From contig JAEVHH010000005.1 in the NCBI GenBank assembly GCA_017607445.1, positions 4,159,001-4,223,000 on the forward strand: a stretch of 64,000 nt of DNA, in the 5' to 3' direction. Each line of letters begins with the position of its first letter. Position 1 is the first letter of the stretch. Position numbers and translations under genes: made by a program. This document shows positions 46,957 through 58,500 of the stretch, one piece after another. A model generated the notes under the pieces. That model made no database searches. It was not told the DNA's origin and was given only the letters and a program-made list of their open reading frames with translations. This stretch comes from Histoplasma ohiense. Lineage: Eukaryota; Ascomycota; Eurotiomycetes; Onygenales; Ajellomycetaceae.

Positions 46957-47835
46957 ATACAATAAGAATTAATGAAGATGATGAATGGCTAACTGCTTTT
47001 CATACACATTACAGATTATTCAAATGAACAGTGATTCTCTTTGAATTAGTGAATTCTCTGAGCACATTTCAGAAATACATTAACTGAGCTCTATAAGATC
47101 TGCTTGATGAGATCATCTCAGTGTATATAAATAATATTCTGATCTTCATCAATGAATCACTCACTGAGCATCATAAACACATACAACAAGTGCTTGACTG
47201 TCTATGAAAAGCTGAACTGTAAGTGAACATTGACAAATGCAACTTCAAGACCAAGTCTATAATCTATCTAGAATTCATCATTGAAGCTGAAAAAAATGTA
47301 TGCATGAATTCTAAGAAGATGAAAGCAATTCTCAACTGAGAGACATCAGTCTCAGTAAAAGAAACTAGAATCTTTCTAGAATTCATCAACTTCTATCAAA
47401 GATTCATCAAAGACTTCTTCAATATCATACAACCACTGATGAATCTGATCTGAAAAGATACTGTATTTCAATGAACTGACAAAGTGGATGCAGCATTCAA
47501 AAAGCTGAAGCATATGTTCACAAGCACCTCAATGCTGCAATCATTCAATTCAGATAAGTATACAATTCTCAAGACAGAAATCTCAGATTATGGATGTAGT
47601 AGATGAGACACTAATATAATATAATAATGAAATGTTCTACAATCTTGTATCTTCATTTTAAAAAAGATGTCATTCACTGAATGCAACTACAAGATCTACA
47701 ACAAGAAACTTCTAGCAATTATACAATGTCTCAAAGAATAAAAGTTCAAACTCATGAGTGTTGAGAGATTTGAAATTGTTATCAATCATAAGAATCTAGA
47801 GTACTTCACAACCACTCATAAGCTCACTGAGAGAT
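46957..47835 (+). pseudogene. Gy1-c RT (continued) and RNase H
   Basis: Resumes after TadA-3: FYTIRINEDDEWLTAF-HTHYRLF, then YINN near 47130 where the catalytic YxDD should be. Next comes the RT/RNase H connection (RIFLEFINFYQRFIKDF) and RNase H (ISDYGCS, YNKKLLAIIQCLKE, NLEYFTT). Ends at Gy1-d. Stops and loss of both catalytic Asp make it inactive. Confidence 0.82.
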
Positions 47836-48229
47836 TGTGACAGGTTAGCATCTGTTAGTAGTTAACTTACGCAATCAACCCCTCCTGCCTCACGTTCCAC
47901 ACTCGCATACACCTACTCATCTCTGTTATTGCACTCTGCGCTCGCGTAGCCTCTAATAATTCTTCTGTGTAACCCCTTCTGCCTTGTGCTCTGTGCTTGT
48001 GTAGTTCTAATGATTCTTCTGTGTAACTCTCAATGTTCTTCTGCTCTGTACTCTGCTCTGTGCTCCACTGTGGGATGGCTTCTGATATTCTTCCACTCTG
48101 ATCTCTCCTCTATAAGAACCCTCTTTGTATGACCTTTTCTTCTGATCTCTTTTCTCTTTCTTTCCTTAATCAATTTGTAATCTGTATTTAGAATAGTGCT
48201 AGATCATTAATCAAAGTACATCTGTTACA
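47836..48229 (+). repeat. Gy1-d 5' LTR (394 bp)
   Basis: Starts TGTGACAGGTTAGC and ends TCTGTTACA. Shorter than the other Gy1 LTRs because it has about two of the 64-bp units. The flanking GAGAT (47831-47835) is the expected TSD; its partner is outside the window. Confidence 0.82.
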
Positions 48230-48498
48230 TTACAAATTGATTCATCTGTGTCAGCCTGAGTGCTCTATGTTTACAATTGCACCCAGGTGTTCAAGTTAAG
48301 AATAAGTTATCAAGTCTTCACAAAGCTGTGTTGTTGTGATAACATCTGCAATTTCCAAAGTTCTACAAAGCTGCATCACTGTGATAGTGCTGTGAAGAAG
48401 TCTGAGTGCTTATGAAGTATTTTCTTCAAGAATAAGAACTGAATCTTCTGATCTTCAAGCTATCAGAACTAAGAACTATAGCCTCATACAAAAACAAA

Positions 48499-48686
48499 AT
48501 GAATTACAAACACCTCTCCATGAGTGAGAATCAGAGCCTTGCTGAAGATAATGCTGAGCTTCATAATTTCCTCCAGCAGCAATCCTTGCAGATGGCAGAG
48601 CTCCAACAACAACTGAATCATCTGAGCATGAATACATCAGAAACCACACAGATGTCAATGTCCTCTGCATACAAAAGAAAAGAATG
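48499..48686 (+). pseudogene. Gy1-d gag, N-terminal piece
   Basis: ATG 48499 gives MNYKHLSMSENQSLAED with a Gln-rich, coiled-coil-like segment (FLQQQSLQMAELQQQLN). Open to the Gy3 insertion, where GAATG is duplicated. Continues in frame order at 63267. Confidence 0.8.
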
Positions 48687-48957
48687 TGTAATGCACTCGT
48701 TTATTATTTCCTTATTATCTTCGCTTATTCTTACCTCTTTCCATTATACTCTCGCTACCACTATTTCTATATGTATATATATATTGATGTATGTATTTCG
48801 CACATCTTCTTTCTCTTTCTTTTCTTTCTTAGCGATTAGCTACACTACACTACATTACACTACTATACTATATTGCTTTACAATATATTACTATTATCTC
48901 CACTACACTATAAACTATCTTCTACTGTTACCCTTCACACTGTCACTACATCTCACA
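48687..48957 (+). repeat. Gy3 5' LTR (271 bp)
   Basis: TGTAATGCAC to ATCTCACA. It differs from the 3' LTR at ten positions by hand alignment: eight at CpG sites and two at the first C of CC. Confidence 0.95.
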
Positions 48958-49004
48958 GTTTCTAATCGCTCAATCTTTGAGAGACAGTCTGTTGAGTAAT
49001 AGTC

Positions 49005-50335
49005 ATGGCCTCTACCCACAGTATCCATCATACTTGTGCTACTGCTGAATCTGAAGCAACAAACATCATGGAAGAAAACTGTGAAACACACACTTCTGCC
49101 ACTGAAAGTGTGCAACAAGCATCATCTTCTTCTATGGAATTGAACTCTGAGTATAGTTCAGAAGAGAATACCTCTTCTGAAGATCTCAGCACAATTGAGA
49201 CTGAGAAGATAGCTGTGATCAGAAGAATCAAAAAATTACAGATCAAGAAAGAATTGCAAGAACTTCAACAGCAGTGCAACACTTTACTACAAGAATTGAA
49301 TGAAACAATTCCAGTCATCCAAAATATGCTAGAAATACATCCAAACCACAGTAGAGATGCAACTAGTGTGAATGATAACTGCAATAACACCACAAGTATT
49401 CTCAGACCACTGAAAGCCACACTACAAGCACTCAACATCTTAGTGGAAAGCATCATGACTACTGTCAGTGGGAGATATAGTTGGGTACCACTTTGACAAT
49501 TAGAACTTCAAGATCTCAGCATGAGCAGTCATCCTTCTCAGAGAGATATGAAAAAGTTTCAAGATCAAAGTATGAAAGAATTCAAAAACTTTGTTACAGC
49601 TGCTATCACTTTCCATGCCAGTGATCTTGATTACTACAATGAACACAACCATCGAAAGATCATCAAAGCTGTTACTCATTTCAATGTCAAGATGCAACAA
49701 TGTTGATATCAACATACACATGATATGTGAACTTTGCCACCATGGGAAGAATTTGTTAGTTGGATGCAATGTCAAGTCACTGATCCAGATAGAAGTTTCT
49801 GAGATGCCAATAGACAGTACTGAAAAACAGAGCAACAAGAAGATCAGACAGTTCAACAATTTACTTCACACTTACAATCAATTGAAGAGCATCTGCAGCA
49901 TTCTTATAGCAAATACCATCAGAAATCACACCTCTATATGAAAGTTCTACCTTCCATTCACTGAGAATTCGACAAATATGCAATCAAATTGGAAGAGTTA
50001 AGCTATGATGTCACTCTATATAAACTTGCAATGACAGAATCAAATCTGCCAGAAAGATGGAAGAAGCTTAAAGAGAAATCAAATTTCAAAAACCTCACTC
50101 AAAGCTTTAACAACAGAAATAATGCTGATAATAGATCACAAAACAAATGCAGATGAAATGACACTACAAAGTTCAATGACTTCACTCAATCAAAATATTG
50201 CCATTATTGCAAGTGACCAGGACATACCTTCAATTCATGTTTCAAACAACCCAAAGACAAATCCAAAAACACCAAGTCTGACTCAAAACCTGATGTGAAA
50301 GACACAAAGAACTCAAAGAACTCAAAAAATGCTTA
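49005..50335 (+). pseudogene. Gy3 gag
   Basis: ATG 49005 opens a Ser/Glu-rich N-terminus and a Lys/Gln/Leu coiled-coil-like segment (about 49195-49320). A capsid region resembles fungal Gypsy gag (WEEFVSWMQ and DPDRSF near 49740-49800, then VQQFTSHLQSIEEHL). A zinc knuckle CHYCK-PGHTFNSC lies near 50198-50240, with a stop in place of the residue before Pro. A Lys/Asp tail follows. Five or more in-frame TGA/TAG stops, the first at 49494, but the frame is held throughout. Structural protein of the virus-like particle; inactive copy. Confidence 0.85.
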
Positions 50336-50379
50336 AGACATGTCATTCAGCTTGCAATGACAGTCATAAATGTGGAAAG

Positions 50380-53300
50380 TCAATGCAAAAATGCCTTAAG
50401 CTTCACTGTCACAGTGGAACTCATTACATCTAAGAGTCTGCAAAAAGTGCTTGCACTAGTAGACTCTGAGTCAGAAGTGAACTGTGTTGATGAATTTTGA
50501 ACAAAGGATCACAATCTAGAAGCTGCTCACTGCAAAACCAAAATGATCAAGTCAATTGATGAATGCATAATGCACTCCTTTGGAGAGTATAACATTGCAA
50601 CTACTGTCACTGATCACAAGAGTAATGCACAGCAGACATCTCATTTCTTCCATGTGATGAAGATGAAGAACTACAGTCTTGTATTAGAATTTCCTTGATT
50701 AAGACAAACAAATTCTCTTATAGATTGATCAGATGGACAATTCTTCTTTAGAAGCTCTGAGAATGAACAACAGCCTCAAATTATTTCTGAACAAAATGTT
50801 CTAGCTGAAGTTCTCACAGAAGCTAGAGTAGAAATGCTTGTAGTATTATCTACAGAACATTCAAAAGACTCAAAGCATGCTTTACACATATTCTCAGCTG
50901 CATATTTGAACTTGCTGACTGGTCTACCCAATTATGTCATGCCATACATGCATATCTTCTCAGAAGAAGCTGCTATAAGCATGAAAAGATCAGAAGAGAC
51001 AGAACACTGCATAGATCTCAAGCCTGGTACATAATCTTCATTTATACTGATATACAATCTCTCTGAAACTGAGTTAGCTGTTCTAAGAGAATATTTAAAA
51101 AATGCATTAGATAAAGGATGGATACAACTGTCCAGTAGCCTGGCTGATGCATTGATTCTTTTTATCCTCAAAAAAGATGATGGACTCTGTCTTTGTGTAG
51201 ACTATTGAGGGTTAAATCAAATCATCATCAAGAATTGATACCCTCTACCTCTAATAAGTGAATTACTTGATAGACTTTCAAAAGCCAAGATATTCACTAA
51301 GCTGGACCTTTGAGATGCCTATCACCGCATACTTATAGTGACAAAAGACTGTTGGAAGACAGCCTTTAGAATGAGATATGGACATTTTGAATATGTAGTT
51401 ATATTATTTGAACTAGCTAATACTTCAGCAACATTCCAAGCATACATTAACAATGCCTTGTCTGATTTGTTGGATATATGTTGCATTGTCTATTTGGACG
51501 ACATTCTCATATTCTTCAATTCAAAGCAGAAACATAAAGTGCATGTTACTAAGATGCTAGAATGTCTCAAGCATGTGAATCTATTTGCAAAACTCTCTAA
51601 GTATGAATTTGAAGTGAACAAAGTCTTGTTTCTGAGGTTTGTTATAGATACAAATGATGTTGAGATGAAGTTAGACAGAGTCTCCACTATTGTGAAATGA
51701 TCTACATCTAAATCAATTAAAGAGGTTCAATCCTTCTTGAGCTTTGCTAATTTCTATCAGCAATTTATTAAGTCTTTCTCCTCTATTGCAGCCCCATTAT
51801 TTGAACTTACAAAAGGGAGCAAGAAGAGGGAAAGAAAAGCCACTTTTATATGAACAGAAGATGCTCAAAGCACTTTCAATGAGCTCAAATCATGCTTTAT
51901 GCATGCTTCTCTATTAGCTCATTTTGACTCAGCTCAGCATATTCAGATTGAATCTGATGCATTCATTTTTGCAGTCACTGCTATTCTGTCACAGTTGCAG
52001 AATGATGGGCACTGGCATTCAGTTGTCTTCTGATCAAGAAAGTTGATTGATGCAGAAATGTGTTATGATACTCATGATAAAGAACTCTTGACTATTGTAG
52101 CAGCATTTAAGAATTGAAGACACTATCTGAAGAGAAGTCAGTATTCAATTCAAGTCTGATCTGATCATGCCAATCTGCAGTACTTTATGACAACTAAGGA
52201 ACTGAACAGATGTCAGATCAGATGAATGAAAGCTTTATCTGCTTATGATTTTGTATTACTGCACTGCTCTGAATCAAAGAATTCAGCTGATGAGCTCAGT
52301 CATCATGCAGACTACAGTGAGGCCTATAATGGCCAAACTATGTTATCTACTCTGCAACAGAAGCTGAAACATGGAGTTAGACTAGACTGAAAAGCTGATA
52401 CTTCTTTTCAAAATGATATTTCTTCTGATGTAGTCTGTGCACAGATCTCTAATGAGCAAAATGCTTCTTTTAATAAGCAAAAAGCACTTCATATGTTGAT
52501 GTCTTCTACCTCTTGTGTAAACTCTTCCCCTTCAATGCACATTGAGCAATATATGCTCTGGATTGCAGTCAATAAGACTATTCTTGGGGACTCAGTATAT
52601 ACAGAAATGTCTGAATCCTTCATCTCATTTCTGAGTAAAGCACAGAAGATTGATTCTTTTGCTGCTGAGCAAAGAAAAAAGATAAAAGAGAAGAATATGA
52701 CTGTCACTGAAAATATACTATAAACAATTTCTGAGGATGATATATTGTGTGCTGATGGTTGTGTGTATGTCCCTCAACAAAAGACACTTATTGATGAAAT
52801 TATCAGTGCAAACCATGATGATCCGCAGGGGGGTCACTTTGGTATAAAAAAGTTTATAGACAGCATTCAGAACAAATACTATTGGCATGAGCTAGTCAGA
52901 GATGTCAAAGATTATATATCCACTTGTGATACTTGTCAAAAAGTAAAGCCAAAATGGCACAGGCAATATGGAGAATTGAGTACAATCCTCTTACCATCAA
53001 CTTCTTTCAAATCCATTACTATGAATTTTATTACAGGCTTGCCAGCCTCTACATTCCTCCATCAAATCTATGATGCAATTTTAGTGATTGTGAATATATA
53101 TACCAAGTTTATGATCTATATTCCTTGCATCAAAAACATTACAGCTGACAAACTAGTGGAAATTGTTTATACCAAGTTCTATACAATTTACAGAGTATTC
53201 AAAAACCATATATCTGATCAAGAGTCACTGTTTACAAGCCATTATTGATCCATCTTTTGTTATATGCTAGATGCACACTGGAAACTTTCAACAGCCTTTC

Positions 53301-53565
53301 ATCCTCAAACAGATGGTCAAACAGAACAACAAAATCAAATCTTGAAACATTATCTCTGATACTTTATCAACTATCATCAAGATGACTGAGCACACTGACT
53401 ACCACTAGCACAGTTTGTTTACAATACCTCTCAACATATCTCTACTGAAATGGCACCTGCAGAAGCCTTAATGGGATATCGATCTGATTTGAAAATTAAT
53501 ATCAGCAAACCACCACAACCGGTCGCCATACATGCTGCTAGCCATGCAAAACATATCAAGGAAAC
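50380..53565 (+). pseudogene. Gy3 pol: protease, RT, RNase H, integrase (to Gy2-b insertion)
   Basis: Protease: ALVDSESEVN near 50450 (active-site DSG reads DSE) and LVLEFP near 50690. RT: FILKKDDGLCLCVDY near 51160, KLDL-DAYHRI near 51300, TAFRMRYGHFEYV, and intact YLDDIL at 51491-51508. RNase H near 51950-52320: ESDAFIFAVTAILSQL, YDTHDKELL and SKNSADELSHH. Integrase zinc finger: GGHFG near 52830 and CDTC at 52924. The core follows: MNFITGLP (first Asp changed to Asn), SDQES near 53217, TEQQNQ near 53323. Stops sit at expected Arg (CGA) or Trp codons. Interrupted by Gy2-b at HIKET; the frame resumes at 60722. Confidence 0.9.
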
Positions 53566-53836
53566 TGTAAGAGATGGTTGTAGGTATAATTATGGGAGTA
53601 GTGTGAAGTACACACATAGAATGTTAAGAAGGTAGCAATCTCTATTATTCAAAGCTAATCACTGATCTTCTAATATCTACAAATATCAGTGAGCATTATA
53701 TAGACGACCTCCACGCGCTACAGCCATCTATGATGCTGTGCACTATACCCCTCCTCATTAATTCTGGTGTGTTCTGTGTTCTTCTATCACCACATAGCTA
53801 TTTCTTAATATAGATATCTCCATTGCACCTATTACA
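53566..53836 (-). repeat. Gy2-b 3' LTR (271 bp)
   Basis: About 27 hand-counted differences from its partner, all transitions, many of them CA versus TG at one dinucleotide, as expected when an ancestral CG decays on different strands. Confidence 0.92.
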
Positions 53837-54386
53837 ATTATCTCCCTTCTTCAAAGGCCTGGTCTTCAGAGCTTCTTACTGCAATGTGCAAAGTTTGTAA
53901 CATGTGCTGTGTGGTTAATATTGTATAGAGTTCACAGGATTGAGCTGGATTAATTGTTGAGATTAATTTCAGAGTATTGCTGTTTCAGAAGAACATTTTT
54001 TCATCTTCAGTGTCAATGCAGTCCAATCACAATTTAGACACAACTTCTGAACCTCTTTCCTTTGACTTTTACATCAAAAATCACACTCCACTGAAAATCA
54101 TCACCAACATCACCACTAACAATTTTTTATTAAAAAAGAATACATCAATTTATCAAATAAAGTATGCTGTATCTTTCTATGTGATTTTTATTGCGAAATT
54201 TGAAGTTTTGGTTGTGTGGTTGCATTTTCCATTTTGGGTTGAGTTTTGTGTTGTTGCAATTTCTTTGATCAACATTGTAATATTGGTTTCAATCTTCAAC
54301 ATCTGTTTTTCTTTCTTGTTGCTTTTGCTTTTTGCTTCTCCTCCTCCTTTGAACAAGGTCTTGGTACTGATTAAAGTTATGATAGA
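53837..54386 (+). other. Gy2-b leader of antisense gene and polypurine tract
   Basis: Minus-strand AGAAGGGAGATAAT abuts the LTR (primer site). The rest matches 2603-3136, with the pyrimidine-rich run before ATG 54387. A hydrophobic frame (53977-54429) spans it. It is conserved only in part, and I leave it as leader. Confidence 0.5.
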
Positions 54387-55528
54387 ATGTCAGAACCAGC
54401 TGTTTCTGTTGCTGGTTCAGAGTCTATGAAGGGTGATATGCTGTCTGCCATCAAGAGCATTTGCTTGGGTTGTCTGGAGAGATTGCAGAATCCTTCAGTA
54501 TATCCTTGCTTTGTGAACAATGAACAGACACACTGTCACATCTGTCATATATCAAATAGAAGTTGTGCTGCTGTAAGTTTTCTTAAACTGAGGTTGTTAA
54601 GAGTACTAACAGATTATAGATGCCTGAGCACTTTCACAAAACCAGTCAATCTTTGATCAATGAATTTCACAAGATGCTGCTCTCTGATGAAATTCTGAAT
54701 GAGAGATTTGCCACATATCAAACTGCTGTTGCAAGGTTTGTACTTGATGTGCAGATCTATGAGAACACAGGTGAGATTCTAGAATTCTATATGAACTCTG
54801 ATGATCTATTGTCACAGCAGAGTGTGACATTCAATCATAGCAGCATTTCAGAAAGCATGTTTTCACATCCTGCTATTACATCAGTGTCATCCTTGCTGGG
54901 CCAAGATCTTGGTACATTATTTGAGTTGACTGATAATGTAGGCAAAGATGAGGAAGTGGATGATTCCATTGAAGTGTTAGAAAGAAACACAGCAGCATAT
55001 TGCTGTCATTGTATTCAACATTTGACAACATCCCTCCACCATCATTGTGAGTCTGCTGAGGATTGACACAAAAAATGCAAGCACTGCTCAGTGACAAAGC
55101 ATGTCTGTGTTCTGATAAGTTATTATTCAAAACAGATGTTTTTACAGTATATAATATTAACTTTCTATTAGGTGTCAGTGGATGCTGTTGAATTGACTCA
55201 GACAGTTATCAACACTGCTGAGGATTTAATTGTCACTGATGCAGACACTTCAAATATTAACATTTTACAGAGTGCTGTGACTGCAGTGGTTAGATTCTTT
55301 GCTGTGAAGATTCAAAAGATTCAATGAGACAATTCTTCTGAGACTTCAGCTGAAATGATGATTGATGAGGTTTCAGTGATTACATCATTGATCACAGCTT
55401 TCAAGTCATCATTGAAACATTGTGCTTCACCAGTTGAGGAAATCTGGGATAATAAGCAGGTTTGTCTTGATGACAATTTCTCAAATGACACTGATCAAGC
55501 TGAGGCAGATCTGTTTTTTAATCTCTGA
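54387..55528 (+). pseudogene. Antisense three-exon cysteine-rich gene of Gy2-b
   Basis: Exon 1 54387-54572, intron 54573-54619 (47 nt, GTAAGT, TACTAAC at 54604-54610, TAG), exon 2 54620-55114, intron 55115-55171 (donor mutated to ATAAGT; ATTAAC then TTAG), exon 3 55172-55528. All junctions are phase 0. Exon 1 Cys are at residues 26, 29, 41, 50, 53 and 60. Exon 2 ends with KCKHC-X6-C. The segment between is Ser/Leu/Asp-rich. Stops: TGA near 55067, where Gy2-a has CAA (ancestor probably CGA), and TGA near 55326. Antisense to pol, located between integrase and 3' LTR. Possible zinc-binding regulator; family not recognised. Spliced structure is inference from two copies. Confidence 0.6.
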
Positions 55529-55559
55529 GTGGAATAAGTATATTCAGCAGTTATCATCA

Positions 55560-58500
55560 TCTTCTTCATTTTTGTTTACTGACTGACTTCTGATAGATTT
55601 TATTAAACTGTTCCAAGTACTTCTGACTGTTCATTAAGTTTTTCTCAGATTTCCAAGAATTATCTGTGTCTGTACAATCTTTTCATTTGACAAGATATTG
55701 TGTTTGACCACAGTACTGATGTTTGTCTAATATAGCTTCAACTTCTCATTTCTCTTGCACATCTATAATTATCAGTTCTGCTTGTGGGATTTGTCTGTCG
55801 TACACATGATATGATTTGAGAAGGGAAACATGGAATACAGAATGAATTTTTTTATATTGCAGCATGAGTTTCAGTTTGTACATCTGCATATCATGAATAT
55901 TAATTATTTGAAAGAGACTCAAAAATCAATGATCTAGTTTGGGTGAGAATCACAAGATGAATATATTTTTTGCACACAGCATTATCCAGTCTTCTATCTT
56001 AAAGCTTTTTGATATATGACACTGATTGTAATACTTTTTCTCAGCTGCTTTGGCAGCTTCCAGGCATTCTCAGATTTTGTTCTCCACTTGCTTCATCTGT
56101 TCCACTTGTTCTATCATCAATTTTGACATGTCTGTGCTTGGGGGTTTCACATCTATGCAAAGTTCAGTTGATCGGCTGATCATTGCTTCAGATGGTGTCA
56201 TTTTTATCAATGTGTGAAAGGCATTGTTATATGCTCATTGTGTCAGAGGAATCCATTCTATCCAATTATCTTGCTGATAGCTGCAATATGTGTGAAGATA
56301 ATGTTCAATCATCTGGTTCAATCATTCTGTCTGGCCATTGGTTTGTGGGTGGAATGCTGTCGATAATTTTCATCAGATATGAAGCAGGTAACACAATGTT
56401 GATTAAAACTTGCTATTTATTAATGAATCTTGATCATTAATAATGTTCACAGATAGATCAAAGTTCTTCACAATTTTTCATACAATAATATCCACAAGTC
56501 CTTCTGCATCTAGCTCTGAAGATGTGGGCACAATTATGACTCATTTGGTGAATAAATCAACAAATACAACAATAGCATTATAGGTTTGACTTCTCTTTTT
56601 ATTATCTGACAGACCTTCAATAAAGTTCATGCTAATTGTATGCCATTTCTTATCTGGCACTGAATGTGATTGTAGCAACCTGTACAGCTTGTGCTGCAGT
56701 ATCTTGATACATTGACAAACATCACAAGTTCTCACATATTCTGCAATCTCATCACTCATACCATGTCACAAGTACTTGCATTTGATTGCTTTGATGATTT
56801 TGTCACATCCAAAATGGCCATCTTGAGGATTATTGTGGTTCATTTTCATTATTTCATGTCTTACAGTTTTATCTTGTGATATGTAGACTTTATCATCTTT
56901 TCTGAGCAGGTCATCTTTATCTACTGCTTAGATTGAATGATTATCTACACTAGTGTCACTCATCTCTAGTCTTCTGCAAAGTTCAGATGTGTCAGTGTCT
57001 CTATTCTGAATCTGCAGTAAGAGTTTGATGATAGATTCAGCTATCTCTTCACAATAGACTGTCTCAGACTCAAATATCTTAACAGTTAGAATTCATGACA
57101 TCAGAGTCTCTAGATTTAATTCTGTAACATCTGCAATCTCATTCTCATCTGCAGGTGCATTCTTTATCCTGCAGAGGTTGTTATCATTGATGACTATAAG
57201 CCTCTTCACTCAACAATTTTCATTAGCTTGCAGATCTTTTCACATCATCTTGACACATTGATCTAATTTTGTGTTTTCTTTTATCTTTAGTGACTTAAAA
57301 ATCCTCTTACACAGCTTCTCTTGCAGAGTAGAGAGCCTTATCAAGAAAGCTGTGTGTTTTACAAAATCTGAGTGATGACTTGATACATCTGCAGGATTAT
57401 TTTTCTCAGAATGATGCTCTATTTCAAAATCAAATACTGAGAGCATTTCCATTCAGTGAATCTGACATCCATTTAGCTGCTTTGTTGTCATGAAGTGCTG
57501 GAGGTTGGCATGGTCAGATAAAACAGTTATTGAGTGCCTGCTATTATATAAGTAGTGACATCATTGTCTGAAAGCTTCTACAATCAGCAACATTTCTAGA
57601 TCATATATTTGATAACATCTTTCTGTTTCTGTGAGCTTTCTAGATCAAAACATGATCAGATGTCAGTGATCATCATTCATTAATTGTGATATTACTGCAG
57701 CAATTGCAACACCAGATCCATCCATTTCTATACAGAGTTTTCACTGCAGATCAAAGTGGACCAACAATGATGCTTTTGTAAAGCATTCTTTTAACTGCAA
57801 AATTGTGTGTTTGTAGTTTTCATCTAACTGAACAGATGCATTATTCTTCCCCCTTTTTGTTTTGTAACCTTTTAACAATTCAGTCAGAGGTGCCATTATT
57901 ATCAAGAACTTGTATATGAATCAATGATAGAAATTGATGAATTCTAGAAATATTTGCAATTCATTTATAGTTCACAGTTCTGATCAATCTAGAATCATGT
58001 TGACACAGTGTTTCTCAACAGTAATGCTCTGCATGGTAACCACAAAACTCAAAAATCCAATTTCTGTTGCATGGAATGTACACTTACTAAGTTTGGCATA
58101 TAGTCTTCATTGCCTTAACCGTTCCAGCACATTCTTAACATGGACGACATGTTCATCAAGTGTGTTTGAATAGATTATGATATTGTCAAGATAAGCCACA
58201 CAATATACATCTAAAAGATCACTGAGGGCTTTGTTGATATAAGATTGAAAGGTCGCAGGGGCATTGATTAGCTCAAAAGATAAGACTAGATATTCAAAGT
58301 GTTCATATTGTGTTTGAAATGCTGTTTTTCATTCATCCTCTGCTTGTATGTGAATTCTATGATACATGTCTCTAAGATTCAGTTGTGTATATATTTTGGC
58401 ACCTGCTAATCTATCAAGTATTTCACTTATCAAGAGCAGTGGATATTGATTCTTGACTGTTATTTCATTCAATCTTTGATAATCTATGCAAAGATGCAGA

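Larger units (their letters stand above)
41022..47835 (+). mobile_element. Gy1-c, partial Ty3/Gypsy element split by TadA-3 and cut by Gy1-d
   Basis: 5' LTR, leader (41535-41874, T-rich, no gene seen), gag, protease region, RT and RNase H. The integrase and 3' LTR are not here: Gy1-d starts at 47836 inside RNase H, so the rest should lie beyond the window. Inserted into Gy1-b in the opposite orientation. Confidence 0.8.

Noticed and set aside
48499..48999. 166-codon frame across the Gy3 LTR
   Set aside because: It is a chance fusion of the Gy1-d gag start with LTR sequence; the gag continues at 63267.
53977..54429. Hydrophobic 150-codon frame as a separate gene
   Set aside because: In Gy2-a the equivalent frame is split early and differs, and the segment reads better as promoter/leader of the antisense gene.
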